Shown here in pieces: positions 26,352-35,192 of a DNA stretch of 64,000 nt. Numbering within the stretch: position 1 is the first letter of the stretch; each line of letters opens with the position of its first letter. This stretch comes from Imperialibacter sp040222385 (lineage in GTDB: Bacteria; Bacteroidota; Bacteroidia; Cytophagales; Cyclobacteriaceae). The notes beneath the pieces were generated by a model. That model did no database searches. It had not been told where the DNA came from and saw nothing but the letters and a program-made list of their open reading frames with translations. The stretch is from NCBI RefSeq assembly GCF_040222385.1, contig NZ_JAVKDF010000010.1:62001-126000 (forward strand), read 5' to 3'. Made by a program: the position numbers and the translations under genes.

Positions 26352-29165
26352 ATGCCTAAAGACCCCAGTATCAAATCAATTCTAATCATTGGAAGCGGCC
26401 CTATTGTCATCGGACAGGCCTGTGAATTCGACTATGCCGGTTCACAAGCATCAAGGTCACTTCGTGAAGAAGGAATAGAAGTCATACTGATTAACTCGAA
26501 TCCAGCCACGATCATGACCGACAAGGTCACCGCTGATCACGTGTACCTGTTGCCGCTGGAGAAGAAATACATCAAACAGATACTTGAAAAGCACAAAATT
26601 GATGCGGTGCTGCCCACAATGGGTGGTCAAACTGCTCTCAACCTGGCCATCGATTGTGAAAAGGCGGGGCTTTGGGAAAAATATGGAGTCAGGATCATAG
26701 GTGTGGACATTGCCGCCATCGAGACCACCGAAGACCGGGAGAAATTCCGGTTGAAGATGCACGAACTGAAGGTAAATGTGTGCAAAGGATCGACAGCTAC
26801 TTCCTTCCTTCAGGGCAAGGAAATAGCGCAGGAAATTGGCTTCCCGCTGGTTATCCGCCCGTCTTATACACTTGGTGGATCTGGTGGTGGATTTGTTGAG
26901 AAGGCGGAGGAGTTTGACCAGGCGCTGAACAACGGTTTACATGCGTCGCCAATTCATGAAGTGCTGGTGGAGCAGAGCATCCTCGGCTGGAAGGAATATG
27001 AGCTTGAGTTGCTAAGGGACAATATTGGCAACATCATCATTATTTGCTCCATTGAGAACTTTGACCCCATGGGTGTGCATACTGGCGACTCAATTACTGT
27101 GGCGCCAGCCATGACTTTACCTGACACTATTTACCAGCACATGCGTGACCTGGCCATCAGAATGATGAATGGCATTGGTATGTTTGCCGGAGGATGCAAT
27201 GTGCAGTTTGCTGTTAATCCTGAAGACGACATGATCGTGGGCATCGAGATCAACCCAAGGGTGTCTCGTTCCTCGGCACTGGCCTCAAAGGCTACTGGCT
27301 ATCCAATTGCCAAAATAGCGGCTAAACTGGCGATTGGCTATAACCTTGATGAGCTCAAAAACCAAATTACTGGCAGTACATCAGCATTTTTTGAGCCGGC
27401 GCTCGACTATGTCATTGTAAAGATTCCACGCTGGAACTTCGATAAATTCAAAGGCGCTGACCGTCGTCTCGGTCTTCAGATGAAGTCGGTCGGTGAAGTA
27501 ATGGGCATCGGTCGTAACTTTCAGGAGGCGCTTCAAAAGGCTTGCCAGTCACTTGAGATAAAACGAAACGGCCTGGGTGCCGATGGCAAGGAAGTAACGA
27601 ATCAGGAGCAAATCCTGGAGAGCCTCCGCCATCCCAGCTGGAACAGGCTCTTCCATGTATATGACGCCATTAAGCTGGGCATTCCGCTGAAGACCATTCA
27701 CAAGCTCAGCAAAATTGATATGTGGTTCCTCGACCAGATTGAGGAGCTCCTAAAACTAGAGAATGAAATCGAATCGTTTACGATAGAGACCATTCCGCCG
27801 GAAATTCTTCGAATAGCCAAAACCAAAGGTTACGCCGACCGACAAATCGCTCATCTTTTGGGTTGCCTGGAAAGCGAAGTGCACACCAAGCGTCACGCAT
27901 TGGGAATAAAAAGGGTTTACAAACTTGTGGATACCTGCGCTGCGGAATTTGAAGCGAAAACACCTTACTATTATAGCACTTTTGATGACGAGAATGAGTC
28001 GGTAAGAAGTGACAGGAAGAAAGTTGTGATCCTGGGCTCTGGACCCAACCGAATCGGTCAGGGAATCGAGTTTGATTACTCTTGCGTGCATGGTGTGCTG
28101 GCAGCAAAGGAATGCGGCTACGAAACCATCATGATTAATTGCAATCCAGAAACGGTTTCTACTGACTTCGATATTGCCGATAAGCTGTACTTCGAGCCAG
28201 TTTTCTGGGAGCATATCTACGACATCATTTTGCATGAGCAGCCGGAGGGTGTCATTGTGCAGTTAGGTGGGCAGACAGCACTTAAGCTGGCAGAAAAGCT
28301 CGAAAGATATGGCATCAAGATAATCGGAACCGACTATAAGTCTCTTGACCTTGCGGAGGATAGAGGTAGCTTTTCTTCCCTGCTAAAGGAGAACAACATT
28401 CCGTATCCTGAGTTTGGTGTGATAGAAGATGCCGACCAGGCCATTGAGTTGTCGAAGAAGCTTGGCTTTCCTTTGCTTGTGCGGCCATCCTACGTTTTGG
28501 GAGGCCAAAGCATGAAAATTGTGATCAATGAGCAGGAGCTTGAGTCACATGTAATAGATCTTCTTAAAGACATTCCGGGTAACAAGGTACTTCTCGATCA
28601 CTTCCTTGATGGTGCTATTGAAGCGGAGGCGGATGCCATTTGCGATGGTGAGGACGTTTACATTATTGGTATCATGCAGCATATCGAGCCGGCGGGAATT
28701 CACTCTGGCGACTCCTACGCCGTGCTTCCTCCTTACAACCTTGGGGATTTCATTATTCGGCAGATTGAGCAGCACACCAAAACCATTGCTTTGGCGCTGA
28801 AAACGGTTGGTCTGATCAACATTCAGTTTGCAATAAAAGACGACCAGGTGTATATTATTGAGGCAAACCCAAGGGCATCACGTACTGTGCCGTTTATATG
28901 CAAAGCCTACGATGAACCTTATGTGAACTATGCCACAAAAGTGATGTTGGGGGAGAAGAAAGTGAAGGATTTCAAATTTTCTCCGAAAAAACAGGGATAT
29001 GCAATCAAGGTTCCCGTATTTTCTTTCAACAAGTTCCCCAATGTGAATAAGGAGCTTGGCCCGGAAATGAAATCGACCGGCGAAGCTATATATTTCATTG
29101 ACGATCTGATGGATGACTACTTCTTAAAGATTTATTCAGAACGAAATCTTTATTTGAGTCGTTAA
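26352..29165 (+). CDS. carB: Carbamoyl phosphate synthase large subunit, without C-terminal allosteric domain
   Basis: Makes carbamoyl phosphate for pyrimidines and arginine. Two ATP-grasp halves are visible (GGQTALNLA, FPLVIRPSYTLGGSGGGFV and EINPRVSRSSALASKATGYP in the first; GSGPNRIGQGIEFDYSC, GGQTALKLAEKL and EANPRASRTVPFICKA in the second). At 937 residues it ends where the second synthetase half of the 1073-residue E. coli enzyme ends (about 936), so the ~135-residue MGS domain that binds UMP, IMP and ornithine is missing. carA is not adjacent. Confidence 0.95.
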   Translation: MPKDPSIKSILIIGSGPIVIGQACEFDYAGSQASRSLREEGIEVILINSNPATIMTDKVTADHVYLLPLEKKYIKQILEKHKIDAVLPTMGGQTALNLAIDCEKAGLWEKYGVRIIGVDIAAIETTEDREKFRLKMHELKVNVCKGSTATSFLQGKEIAQEIGFPLVIRPSYTLGGSGGGFVEKAEEFDQALNNGLHASPIHEVLVEQSILGWKEYELELLRDNIGNIIIICSIENFDPMGVHTGDSITVAPAMTLPDTIYQHMRDLAIRMMNGIGMFAGGCNVQFAVNPEDDMIVGIEINPRVSRSSALASKATGYPIAKIAAKLAIGYNLDELKNQITGSTSAFFEPALDYVIVKIPRWNFDKFKGADRRLGLQMKSVGEVMGIGRNFQEALQKACQSLEIKRNGLGADGKEVTNQEQILESLRHPSWNRLFHVYDAIKLGIPLKTIHKLSKIDMWFLDQIEELLKLENEIESFTIETIPPEILRIAKTKGYADRQIAHLLGCLESEVHTKRHALGIKRVYKLVDTCAAEFEAKTPYYYSTFDDENESVRSDRKKVVILGSGPNRIGQGIEFDYSCVHGVLAAKECGYETIMINCNPETVSTDFDIADKLYFEPVFWEHIYDIILHEQPEGVIVQLGGQTALKLAEKLERYGIKIIGTDYKSLDLAEDRGSFSSLLKENNIPYPEFGVIEDADQAIELSKKLGFPLLVRPSYVLGGQSMKIVINEQELESHVIDLLKDIPGNKVLLDHFLDGAIEAEADAICDGEDVYIIGIMQHIEPAGIHSGDSYAVLPPYNLGDFIIRQIEQHTKTIALALKTVGLINIQFAIKDDQVYIIEANPRASRTVPFICKAYDEPYVNYATKVMLGEKKVKDFKFSPKKQGYAIKVPVFSFNKFPNVNKELGPEMKSTGEAIYFIDDLMDDYFLKIYSERNLYLSR

Positions 29166-29191
29166 ACAGTAAGACTTAAAATTTAAAGCAG

Positions 29192-29452
29192 ATGTTTAAA
29201 TTCATTCTCATACTCTTAATATTCTTTTACGTCTTCTATAAAGTAGGCGGCTTCATCATGAGGGCCCTTTATTTTGGATCGGGGAGACAATATCAGCAGC
29301 GCCAGCAGCAACAGTATAGGAGCAGAACAACGACCAACGCCCGCCACGAGGAAATAAAAGTGGACTATATCCCTGAAGACGAGGTGAAAAAACGGAAATC
29401 ATCGTCAGGGAAGATAGGTGGGGAGTACGTAGATTATGAGGAGGTAAAATAG
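29192..29452 (+). CDS. Small DUF4834-like membrane protein
   Basis: 86 residues: one N-terminal membrane helix (FILILLIFFYVFYKVGGFIM), a Gln/Arg-rich segment (about 33-48), and an acidic C-terminus with IKVDYIPEDEVKKRK and GEYVDYEEVK. The YIPE...GEYVDYEEVK pattern is what I recognise from the DUF4834 family of Bacteroidota, whose function is unknown. It starts 26 bases after carB and ends at a strong terminator, so it is probably co-transcribed with carB. Confidence 0.75.
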   Translation: MFKFILILLIFFYVFYKVGGFIMRALYFGSGRQYQQRQQQQYRSRTTTNARHEEIKVDYIPEDEVKKRKSSSGKIGGEYVDYEEVK

Positions 29453-29481
29453 ACTCCTGACAATATTTTGATTTTATAGAG

Positions 29482-29515
29482 AAAAGCGCTTCAATTGAAG
29501 CGCTTTTGTTTTTTT
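29482..29515 (+). terminator. Strong Rho-independent terminator after the DUF4834 gene
   Basis: A perfect palindrome AAAAGCGCTTCAA / TTGAAGCGCTTTT (29482-29507) followed by G and seven T. It can act on both strands. Confidence 0.85.
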
Positions 29516-29586
29516 CTGATGGCAAGTAAGACTTCGATCACTTGACGATTTGGAAATAGTATTATTTTTATGATAATTTAGCTTTT

Positions 29587-31314
29587 ATGAATAAGAGAAT
29601 TCTATTCTACCTGCTTGTAGCTTCGTTTTTTCTATCTGTGGCAGCTCCTGTAGTTGCACAGGAACAGGAAGCCGAAGACCCTTTTGCCGATTATTCCTAT
29701 TTGTGGGAGAACACAAAAAAGAAGAAAAAGAAAAAAGACAAGAAAGCTGAGAAGGTTGATCAGCCAACGGTGGCAGCCGATACCCTCACTGCACCAGTAC
29801 CCGTGGTCGACACACTCACGCTGCCAACACAGCCTCTCGACTCAATAACACCAGTTACTACTTACCAGGCTGATACAATTCCAGCAACAGACAGTCTGCA
29901 GGTGCCCATTGAGGAGGAAAAATTTGAGAGTGAGCCAGAAGAAGAAAAAAAGATAAAGGAGCCGAAGGAAGAACGGGAAAAAAGGGAAGTTGCACCAGTT
30001 CCTGAAGATTTCAGGGCTGGGCCGCCCGACAGTGAATCCGGAGGGTCTTTCACCGGAGGGGTGACCTACACCAAGATTGGAGATGAGAATTTTGTCGGCT
30101 TGGTACTTGCTCCGGAATTCAAAATTTGGAAAATAGGCCTTGGCCTCAATGTGCCTGTATTGTATGGACTGGAGAGCCAGGCGATCCGAACGGAGATTTT
30201 CAAAGGTGGTGTTGGTGCGGCAAGGTTGATCAGATACATCAGGTATGGTTCGCAAAAAAGAGATCCGGTTTACGTCCGTGTTGGAGAGCTCAATAATACC
30301 ATGATTGGTTTTGGAGGGTTGGTTAACAACTATACTAACACTACTAGTTACGAAAAGAGGAAGCTCGGGCTTCACTACGACTTGAATTTCAAAGGGCTGT
30401 TTGGCCTGGAGGGTATGTACAGCGATTTTGACCCCGCCTCGCTCAATCTGCTGGCTGTACGGCCTTATGTGCGCCCGATGGCCTGGACGATTATACCGAT
30501 TGTCAGGACGTTGGAGATTGGAGGCACTGTTATCAAGGACAAAGACCAGACCCAACGGCCTACCAGCGACAGCACTTTTGTGGTGAATCAATTTACAGCT
30601 GACGGCGTGGGTGCTTTTGGCCTCGATGCAGGCATCAATTTGCTGAGGATTCCTTTTATTCAGATCGACGCATTCGTCAATTATTCCAGGCTAAATGTGG
30701 GAACTGCCGCCTTAACAGACTCAATTGCTACAATATATGCCTCACAGGGTGATACAAGGGAATTTACAGATGGCCACGGAATCAGCGGTGGAATCAATTT
30801 TCGTTTCAATTTCATCGCCGACCTTCTCAGCACTGACATGAGAATTGAACGCCTTACCTACACCGCCAATTACCTGCCACAGTTTTTTGACGCTTCTTAT
30901 GAACTGAACAAGGATGCACGCCTGCTTTCGTTAGCTAATGCGGAGAAAATGAGCGGAATCTACGGGAGCCTGACAGGGCACATACTACAGAAGGTGCAGC
31001 TTGGTGGCAGCATTTTGTTGCCCGACGATGTTTCTGAAACGGCTCCGGCGGTGGTGAGGTTAAATGCCGATGTTGACAGGCTCGGCGACAAAGTGTCGAT
31101 TCACGGAAGCTATGTGAAAGGCAATCTGTCCACTCTGAAAGACGCATTTAAGCTTGACGAAAGATCCCTGGCCAAGGTTCGCTTCATTTATCACCTCAAT
31201 AGGTTTTTGGCGGCAGGCGTTGACTATTACTGGGCCTTTGCGCCAACAGCGGACGGCTCCTATAAGGCCACACAGTATTTCTCACCATACTTTGGAGTAA
31301 GCATTAAGTTTTAG
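29587..31314 (+). CDS. Predicted outer-membrane beta-barrel protein with Lys and Pro/Glu-rich N-terminal region
   Basis: 575 residues of no family I can name. A signal peptide (hydrophobic 5-22, cut near VVAQ) is followed by a seven-lysine run in TKKKKKKKDKKAEK (about residues 43-56), then Thr/Pro-rich and Glu/Lys-rich low-complexity sequence to ~residue 140. The rest (150-575) is rich in alternating aromatic/small residues and ends SPYFGVSIKF, typical of a barrel with an aromatic C-terminus. It may be a surface or periplasm-spanning protein. No neighbour suggests a specific role. Confidence 0.6.
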   Translation: MNKRILFYLLVASFFLSVAAPVVAQEQEAEDPFADYSYLWENTKKKKKKKDKKAEKVDQPTVAADTLTAPVPVVDTLTLPTQPLDSITPVTTYQADTIPATDSLQVPIEEEKFESEPEEEKKIKEPKEEREKREVAPVPEDFRAGPPDSESGGSFTGGVTYTKIGDENFVGLVLAPEFKIWKIGLGLNVPVLYGLESQAIRTEIFKGGVGAARLIRYIRYGSQKRDPVYVRVGELNNTMIGFGGLVNNYTNTTSYEKRKLGLHYDLNFKGLFGLEGMYSDFDPASLNLLAVRPYVRPMAWTIIPIVRTLEIGGTVIKDKDQTQRPTSDSTFVVNQFTADGVGAFGLDAGINLLRIPFIQIDAFVNYSRLNVGTAALTDSIATIYASQGDTREFTDGHGISGGINFRFNFIADLLSTDMRIERLTYTANYLPQFFDASYELNKDARLLSLANAEKMSGIYGSLTGHILQKVQLGGSILLPDDVSETAPAVVRLNADVDRLGDKVSIHGSYVKGNLSTLKDAFKLDERSLAKVRFIYHLNRFLAAGVDYYWAFAPTADGSYKATQYFSPYFGVSIKF

Positions 31315-31418
31315 GGGCTAGTGGGAGTCGCAAATTTGAATCAGCAATGGTGGGTTATTCATTGCATGCGGGAACTTAGCATCTGCTTAATTCGTCGTTA
31401 CTTTTAAAGAATATCTAA

Positions 31419-31426
31419 TATCTTTG
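31419..31426 (+). promoter_or_regulatory. -7 box of accD
   Basis: TATCTTTG matches TAnnTTTG and lies 22 bases before the accD ATG. No good -33 TTG is present at the expected distance, so confidence is limited. Confidence 0.45.
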
Positions 31427-31448
31427 CAGTCCAACAATTGGAAACAGT

Positions 31449-32291
31449 ATGGCGTGGTTTAAGAGACAGGACAAGGGAATATTAACACCGACGGACGAGA
31501 AGAGAGAGGCACCTGACGGACTATGGTACAAGACGCCAAGTGGTAATATCATCCATATCCGGGAGCTGAAAAATAACGCTTACGTTTGCCCCGACGACGA
31601 CTTTCATGTGCGTATTGGCTCAAAAGAGTATTTCGAAATACTTTTTGACAACAATAAGTTTCAGGAGCTCGATGCTAACATGAAGTCGGCTGACCCGCTC
31701 AAGTTCACAGACTCGGCTCCCTATCCAAAGCGCATTGAGGCCTCCATTAAGAAGACGGGGCTGAATGATGCTGTGAGATCGGCAGTTGGCAAAATGAACG
31801 GCTCCGAAATAGTGATTGCCTGTATGGATTTCACCTTTATTGGCGGCTCAATGGGTTCGGTCGTGGGGGAGAAAATCGCCAGGGCAATCGATCATAGCCT
31901 TAAGCATAAGATTCCATTCCTTATGATTTCCAAATCAGGGGGTGCCAGAATGATGGAGGCAGGCTTCTCGCTGATGCAGATGGCTAAAACATCGGCAAAA
32001 TTGGCGCTCTTGTCCGAAGCAAAAATACCCTATATCTCATTATTAACGGATCCAACTACCGGCGGTGTAACAGCTTCATTTGCGATGCTTGGGGACTTTA
32101 ATATAGCAGAGCCTGGAGCATTAATTGGTTTTGCCGGGCCAAGGGTCATCCGTGAAACGATTGGAAAAGATCTTCCTAAGGGCTTTCAAAGTGCTGAGTT
32201 TGTGCTTGATCACGGTTTTCTGGACTTTATTGTCGATAGAAGGAACCTGAAGACAAAACTCACCAATCTTTTGAAGCTCATCAATAATTAA
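31449..32291 (+). CDS. accD: Acetyl-CoA carboxylase carboxyltransferase beta subunit, zinc ribbon degenerate
   Basis: Carboxyltransferase beta subunit of acetyl-CoA carboxylase, the first step of fatty acid synthesis. 280 residues; the core GGSMGSVVGEKIARAIDHSL, SKSGGARMMEAGFSLMQM, and DPTTGGVTASFAMLGD with GPRVIRETIG is intact. Of the four zinc-ribbon cysteines of E. coli AccD, only one remains (Cys47); the others align with Thr29, Gly32 and Asp50, so no zinc finger can form. accA is not nearby. The same loss is, to my knowledge, common in Bacteroidota. Confidence 0.94.
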   Translation: MAWFKRQDKGILTPTDEKREAPDGLWYKTPSGNIIHIRELKNNAYVCPDDDFHVRIGSKEYFEILFDNNKFQELDANMKSADPLKFTDSAPYPKRIEASIKKTGLNDAVRSAVGKMNGSEIVIACMDFTFIGGSMGSVVGEKIARAIDHSLKHKIPFLMISKSGGARMMEAGFSLMQMAKTSAKLALLSEAKIPYISLLTDPTTGGVTASFAMLGDFNIAEPGALIGFAGPRVIRETIGKDLPKGFQSAEFVLDHGFLDFIVDRRNLKTKLTNLLKLINN

Positions 32292-32397
32292 TTTATAAAA
32301 GCTGATAACTAAACCGGGCACGCAGGGTTAAACCATAGCACTTGCTAATTATATTCAAATTTTCAGTGTTTGGTTAATGGAAAACCCGTGTTATAGA

Positions 32398-32405
32398 TAT
32401 ATTTG
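32398..32405 (+). promoter_or_regulatory. -7 box of nqrF
   Basis: TATATTTG fits the consensus, 38 bases before the nqrF ATG. The nearest TTTG (32369-32372) is 25 bases upstream, slightly farther than usual. Confidence 0.45.
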
Positions 32406-32442
32406 TGTCTGTTAAGTAAGAACCAAAAATCTTTCATAGTCA

Positions 32443-33741
32443 ATGACATCTATTGTTCTAACTTCTATTGTAGCCTTTACCGTCATCATTCTTTTGTTGG
32501 TGGCAATTCTTCTGGTGGCTCAGGCCAAGCTGGTTCAACAAGGCGACGTGCGGATCATTGTTAACGGGGACGAGAAGAACCCCCTTATAGCAGCAGCTGG
32601 CACAAGCCTTCTGTCGACATTGTCTGGCCAAAAAATATTTCTTCCCTCAGCTTGTGGTGGAGGTGGTACTTGTGCCATGTGTAAATGTAAGGTGCTGGAT
32701 GGTGGAGGCGACGTTCTTCCCACAGAAGTTGGTCACCTGAGCAGAAGCGAGCAGAAGGAGCACGTGAGGCTTGGCTGCCAGGTGAAGGTGAAGCAAGACA
32801 TGAGAATAGAGATACCTGAAGAAATCTTCGGTATCAAGAAATGGGAAGCGACTGTTGTTAGAAACTACAACGTGGCTTCATTTATCAAAGAATTTGTTGT
32901 TGAGATTCCTGAGGATATGGACTACCAGGCAGGTGGCTATATTCAGATTGAGGTTCCCAAATGTACGGTTGATTTCAAAGACATGGACATTACTGCCCAC
33001 CCTAAGGAGCACGATGATCCAATGAAATTTCAGAAGGAGTGGGATAAATTTGGTCTTTGGGATTTGAAAATGGTTAACCCTGAATCTGCTGAAAGAGCTT
33101 ACTCTATGGCATCTTATCCTGCTGAGGGCAGAGAGATCATGCTAAACGTGAGGATTGCTACACCTCCATGGGACAGAGCAAATAATGGCTGGATGAAAGT
33201 TAATCCGGGCTTAGCTTCTTCGTACATCTTTTCAAGAAAGCCGGGCGACAAGGTAACAATTTCAGGCCCTTATGGAGAGTTCTTCATTAATCCTTCTGAC
33301 GCAGAAATGCTGTACGTAGGTGGAGGCGCTGGTATGGCACCAATGAGATCACACCTTTATCAGCTTTTCAAAACGCTGAAAACCGGCAGAACCGTCACTT
33401 TTTGGTATGGTGGCCGTTCGAAAAGAGAACTATTTTACCTTGACCACTTTTATCAGCTAGAAAAGGCTTTTTCTAACTTCAAATTCTTTGTAGTGCTTTC
33501 GGAGCCATTGCCCGAGGATAACTGGAAAGTGAAGAAAGATGTAAACGACAAAGAGGGAGACGGATTCCTGGGCTTTGTTCACCAAGCCGTAATTGACCAA
33601 TACCTCAGCAAGCACGAGTCTCCTGAAGAAATAGAGCTTTACTTCTGCGGACCTCCTATGATGAACTCAGCAGTTCAAAAAATGGGAGAGGATTTTGGTA
33701 TCCCGGATGAAAATATTCGATTTGATGACTTTGGAGGATAA
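32443..33741 (+). CDS. nqrF: Na+-translocating NADH:quinone reductase subunit F
   Basis: The NADH-oxidising entry subunit of the Na+ pump. 432 residues: one N-terminal membrane helix (IVAFTVIILLLVAILLVAQA), a 2Fe-2S ferredoxin domain with Cys71, Cys77, Cys80 and Cys112, an FAD domain with RAYSMASYP, and an NADH domain with YVGGGAGMAPMRSHL and YFCGPPMMNSAV near the end. Normal length is ~405-430. nqrA-E are not adjacent on either side, so subunit F is transcribed alone here and a terminator follows. Confidence 0.93.
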   Translation: MTSIVLTSIVAFTVIILLLVAILLVAQAKLVQQGDVRIIVNGDEKNPLIAAAGTSLLSTLSGQKIFLPSACGGGGTCAMCKCKVLDGGGDVLPTEVGHLSRSEQKEHVRLGCQVKVKQDMRIEIPEEIFGIKKWEATVVRNYNVASFIKEFVVEIPEDMDYQAGGYIQIEVPKCTVDFKDMDITAHPKEHDDPMKFQKEWDKFGLWDLKMVNPESAERAYSMASYPAEGREIMLNVRIATPPWDRANNGWMKVNPGLASSYIFSRKPGDKVTISGPYGEFFINPSDAEMLYVGGGAGMAPMRSHLYQLFKTLKTGRTVTFWYGGRSKRELFYLDHFYQLEKAFSNFKFFVVLSEPLPEDNWKVKKDVNDKEGDGFLGFVHQAVIDQYLSKHESPEEIELYFCGPPMMNSAVQKMGEDFGIPDENIRFDDFGG

Positions 33742-33761
33742 TCTCTGAATCAAGACACTGT

Positions 33762-33796
33762 AAAAGGGAAAAATAAAAATTTTTCCCTTTTTTTAT
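33762..33796 (+). terminator. Rho-independent terminator after nqrF
   Basis: AAAAGGGAAAAAT and ATTTTTCCCTTTT form a 13-bp stem with a short A loop, continuing into T7. It ends nqrF before the arginase-fold gene. Confidence 0.82.
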
Positions 33797-33817
33797 GATT
33801 CAATCTCAAGCGAGCAA

Positions 33818-34975
33818 ATGGACTTCAAGCTTTTTTTCGACCCGGTTTCTTCAGATGTCACCAAAGCATTGCCGAAGTCTGCATTTCTAAAGAGCATCAG
33901 GATATTCTCCAACAAGATGCCCGACCTGAAGAACACTGACATAGCAATTGTTGGGATCAAAGAGCACAGAGGCGAAAACAGTGGTGAAGGCATTGATCAA
34001 TCGGCAGATGCAATTCGAAAAAAGCTTTATGGGCTGAGCAAGGGGCTTGGTAAGAATAACATCGTTGATCTCGGCAATTTGCGAAACGGGCCGACCGCCG
34101 AAGACACCGTTCTAAGACTGAAAGAGGTGGTGCAATCGCTGCTGGAAAAGGATATTCTGCCAATTATTGTCGGGGGCTCACATGATATCGACTATGGCCA
34201 GTACATGGCATATGAGGCTTTCGACAAGATGATCTCGGTGCTTGGCGTTGACAGTTCATTCGATTTAGAGGACGATAAAAAGGCCTCAGACGCTGATCGC
34301 CGACTACATAGAATCCTTGTTCATCAGCCTAACTACCTTTTTAACTATACTCACCTTGCCTTTCAAACCTATCTGGTTGACCAGCAGGCGCTGAACATCG
34401 TCGAGAAATTTTATTTTGAAGCCGTACGCCTCGGGGTCTTGAGAGAAAGTATTGACGAAATGGAACCGTCTATCCGGCAGGCTGACATGCTGAGCTTCGA
34501 CATATCGGCACTGAGTTCTATTTATGCACCAGGAGGACAACATGCCCAAGTTTTTGGCCTTACTGGTGAGGAGGCTTGTCAAATTTGCTGGTATGCGGGC
34601 AACAGCGAGAAGCTCAGTTCTGCTGGCTTCTATGGCTACAACCTGCTGAAAGACGATATTCGTAGCTCAACCGCCATGGTAACAGCCACGATGATCTGGT
34701 ACTTTATAGAGGGATACTATCACAGGAAAGACGACAGGCACTTTAGGGAGAAAGACTACACTAAGTACGTGGTGTCGATGAACAACCAGCCCTCCACCAT
34801 TACATTTTTCAAGAGCCAGTCGTCAGAAAAGTGGTGGATGGAAGTGCCATATCCGGGAGGAAAAGCCAAGTACAGCAGAAATAGCATTGTGCCGTGTAGC
34901 TACAAAGATTATGAAACGGCTACCAAAGGTGAAATTCCGGAAAGATGGATGACCACCCATGCCAAGCTGAATTAA
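33818..34975 (+). CDS. Arginase/formimidoylglutamase-fold protein with reduced metal site
   Basis: A 385-residue ureohydrolase-fold protein. Segments IIVGGSHDIDYGQ, VLGVDSSFD and LSFDISALSSIYAPGG align with the three metal motifs of arginases (GGDHS, DAHxD, SxDxDxxDP). Measured against arginase, His122, Asp145, Asp149 and Asp228 keep the Mn-A ligands, but the two ligands unique to Mn-B are Ser147 (His) and Ser230 (Asp). A dinuclear site therefore cannot form as in known ureohydrolases; activity may be mononuclear, altered, or lost. Annotation pipelines probably call it formimidoylglutamase. No histidine-degradation genes are near. The C-terminus overlaps PspC convergently by 4 bases. Confidence 0.72.
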   Translation: MDFKLFFDPVSSDVTKALPKSAFLKSIRIFSNKMPDLKNTDIAIVGIKEHRGENSGEGIDQSADAIRKKLYGLSKGLGKNNIVDLGNLRNGPTAEDTVLRLKEVVQSLLEKDILPIIVGGSHDIDYGQYMAYEAFDKMISVLGVDSSFDLEDDKKASDADRRLHRILVHQPNYLFNYTHLAFQTYLVDQQALNIVEKFYFEAVRLGVLRESIDEMEPSIRQADMLSFDISALSSIYAPGGQHAQVFGLTGEEACQICWYAGNSEKLSSAGFYGYNLLKDDIRSSTAMVTATMIWYFIEGYYHRKDDRHFREKDYTKYVVSMNNQPSTITFFKSQSSEKWWMEVPYPGGKAKYSRNSIVPCSYKDYETATKGEIPERWMTTHAKLN

Positions 34976-35157
34976 CTTTCTGGCACTACTATCCACATGA
35001 TGATGTATACAAGTATGCCTGGAAAAGCAGCGCTAAGTAGAGACAGGACAACATAGCCAAGGCGAACCATGGTAGGATCCCACCCAAAGTAGTCGGCAAT
35101 TCCTGCGCAAACACCGCCCAGCATTTTATCTCTTGATCTTGTTAGTCTTTGAGTCAT
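34972..35157 (-). CDS. Small PspC-domain membrane protein
   Basis: 61 residues, nearly all a PspC domain: RSRDKMLGGVCAGIADYFGWDPTMVRLGYVV followed by a hydrophobic helix ending WIVVPES. PspC proteins sense envelope stress or interact with phage-shock proteins; this minimal form has one domain and no leucine zipper. No pspA or pspB is nearby. It is convergent with the arginase-fold gene (4-base overlap). Confidence 0.88.
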   Translation of the reverse strand: MTQRLTRSRDKMLGGVCAGIADYFGWDPTMVRLGYVVLSLLSAAFPGILVYIIMWIVVPES

Positions 35158-35192
35158 GTTAAATAAGGTTTATGGAATATAGGCGAACGCAA

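Noticed and set aside
29728..29760. The poly-lysine run as a frameshift or assembly artefact
   Set aside because: The frame continues into a normal low-complexity and barrel region, and the signal peptide is in the same frame, so the run is coding.
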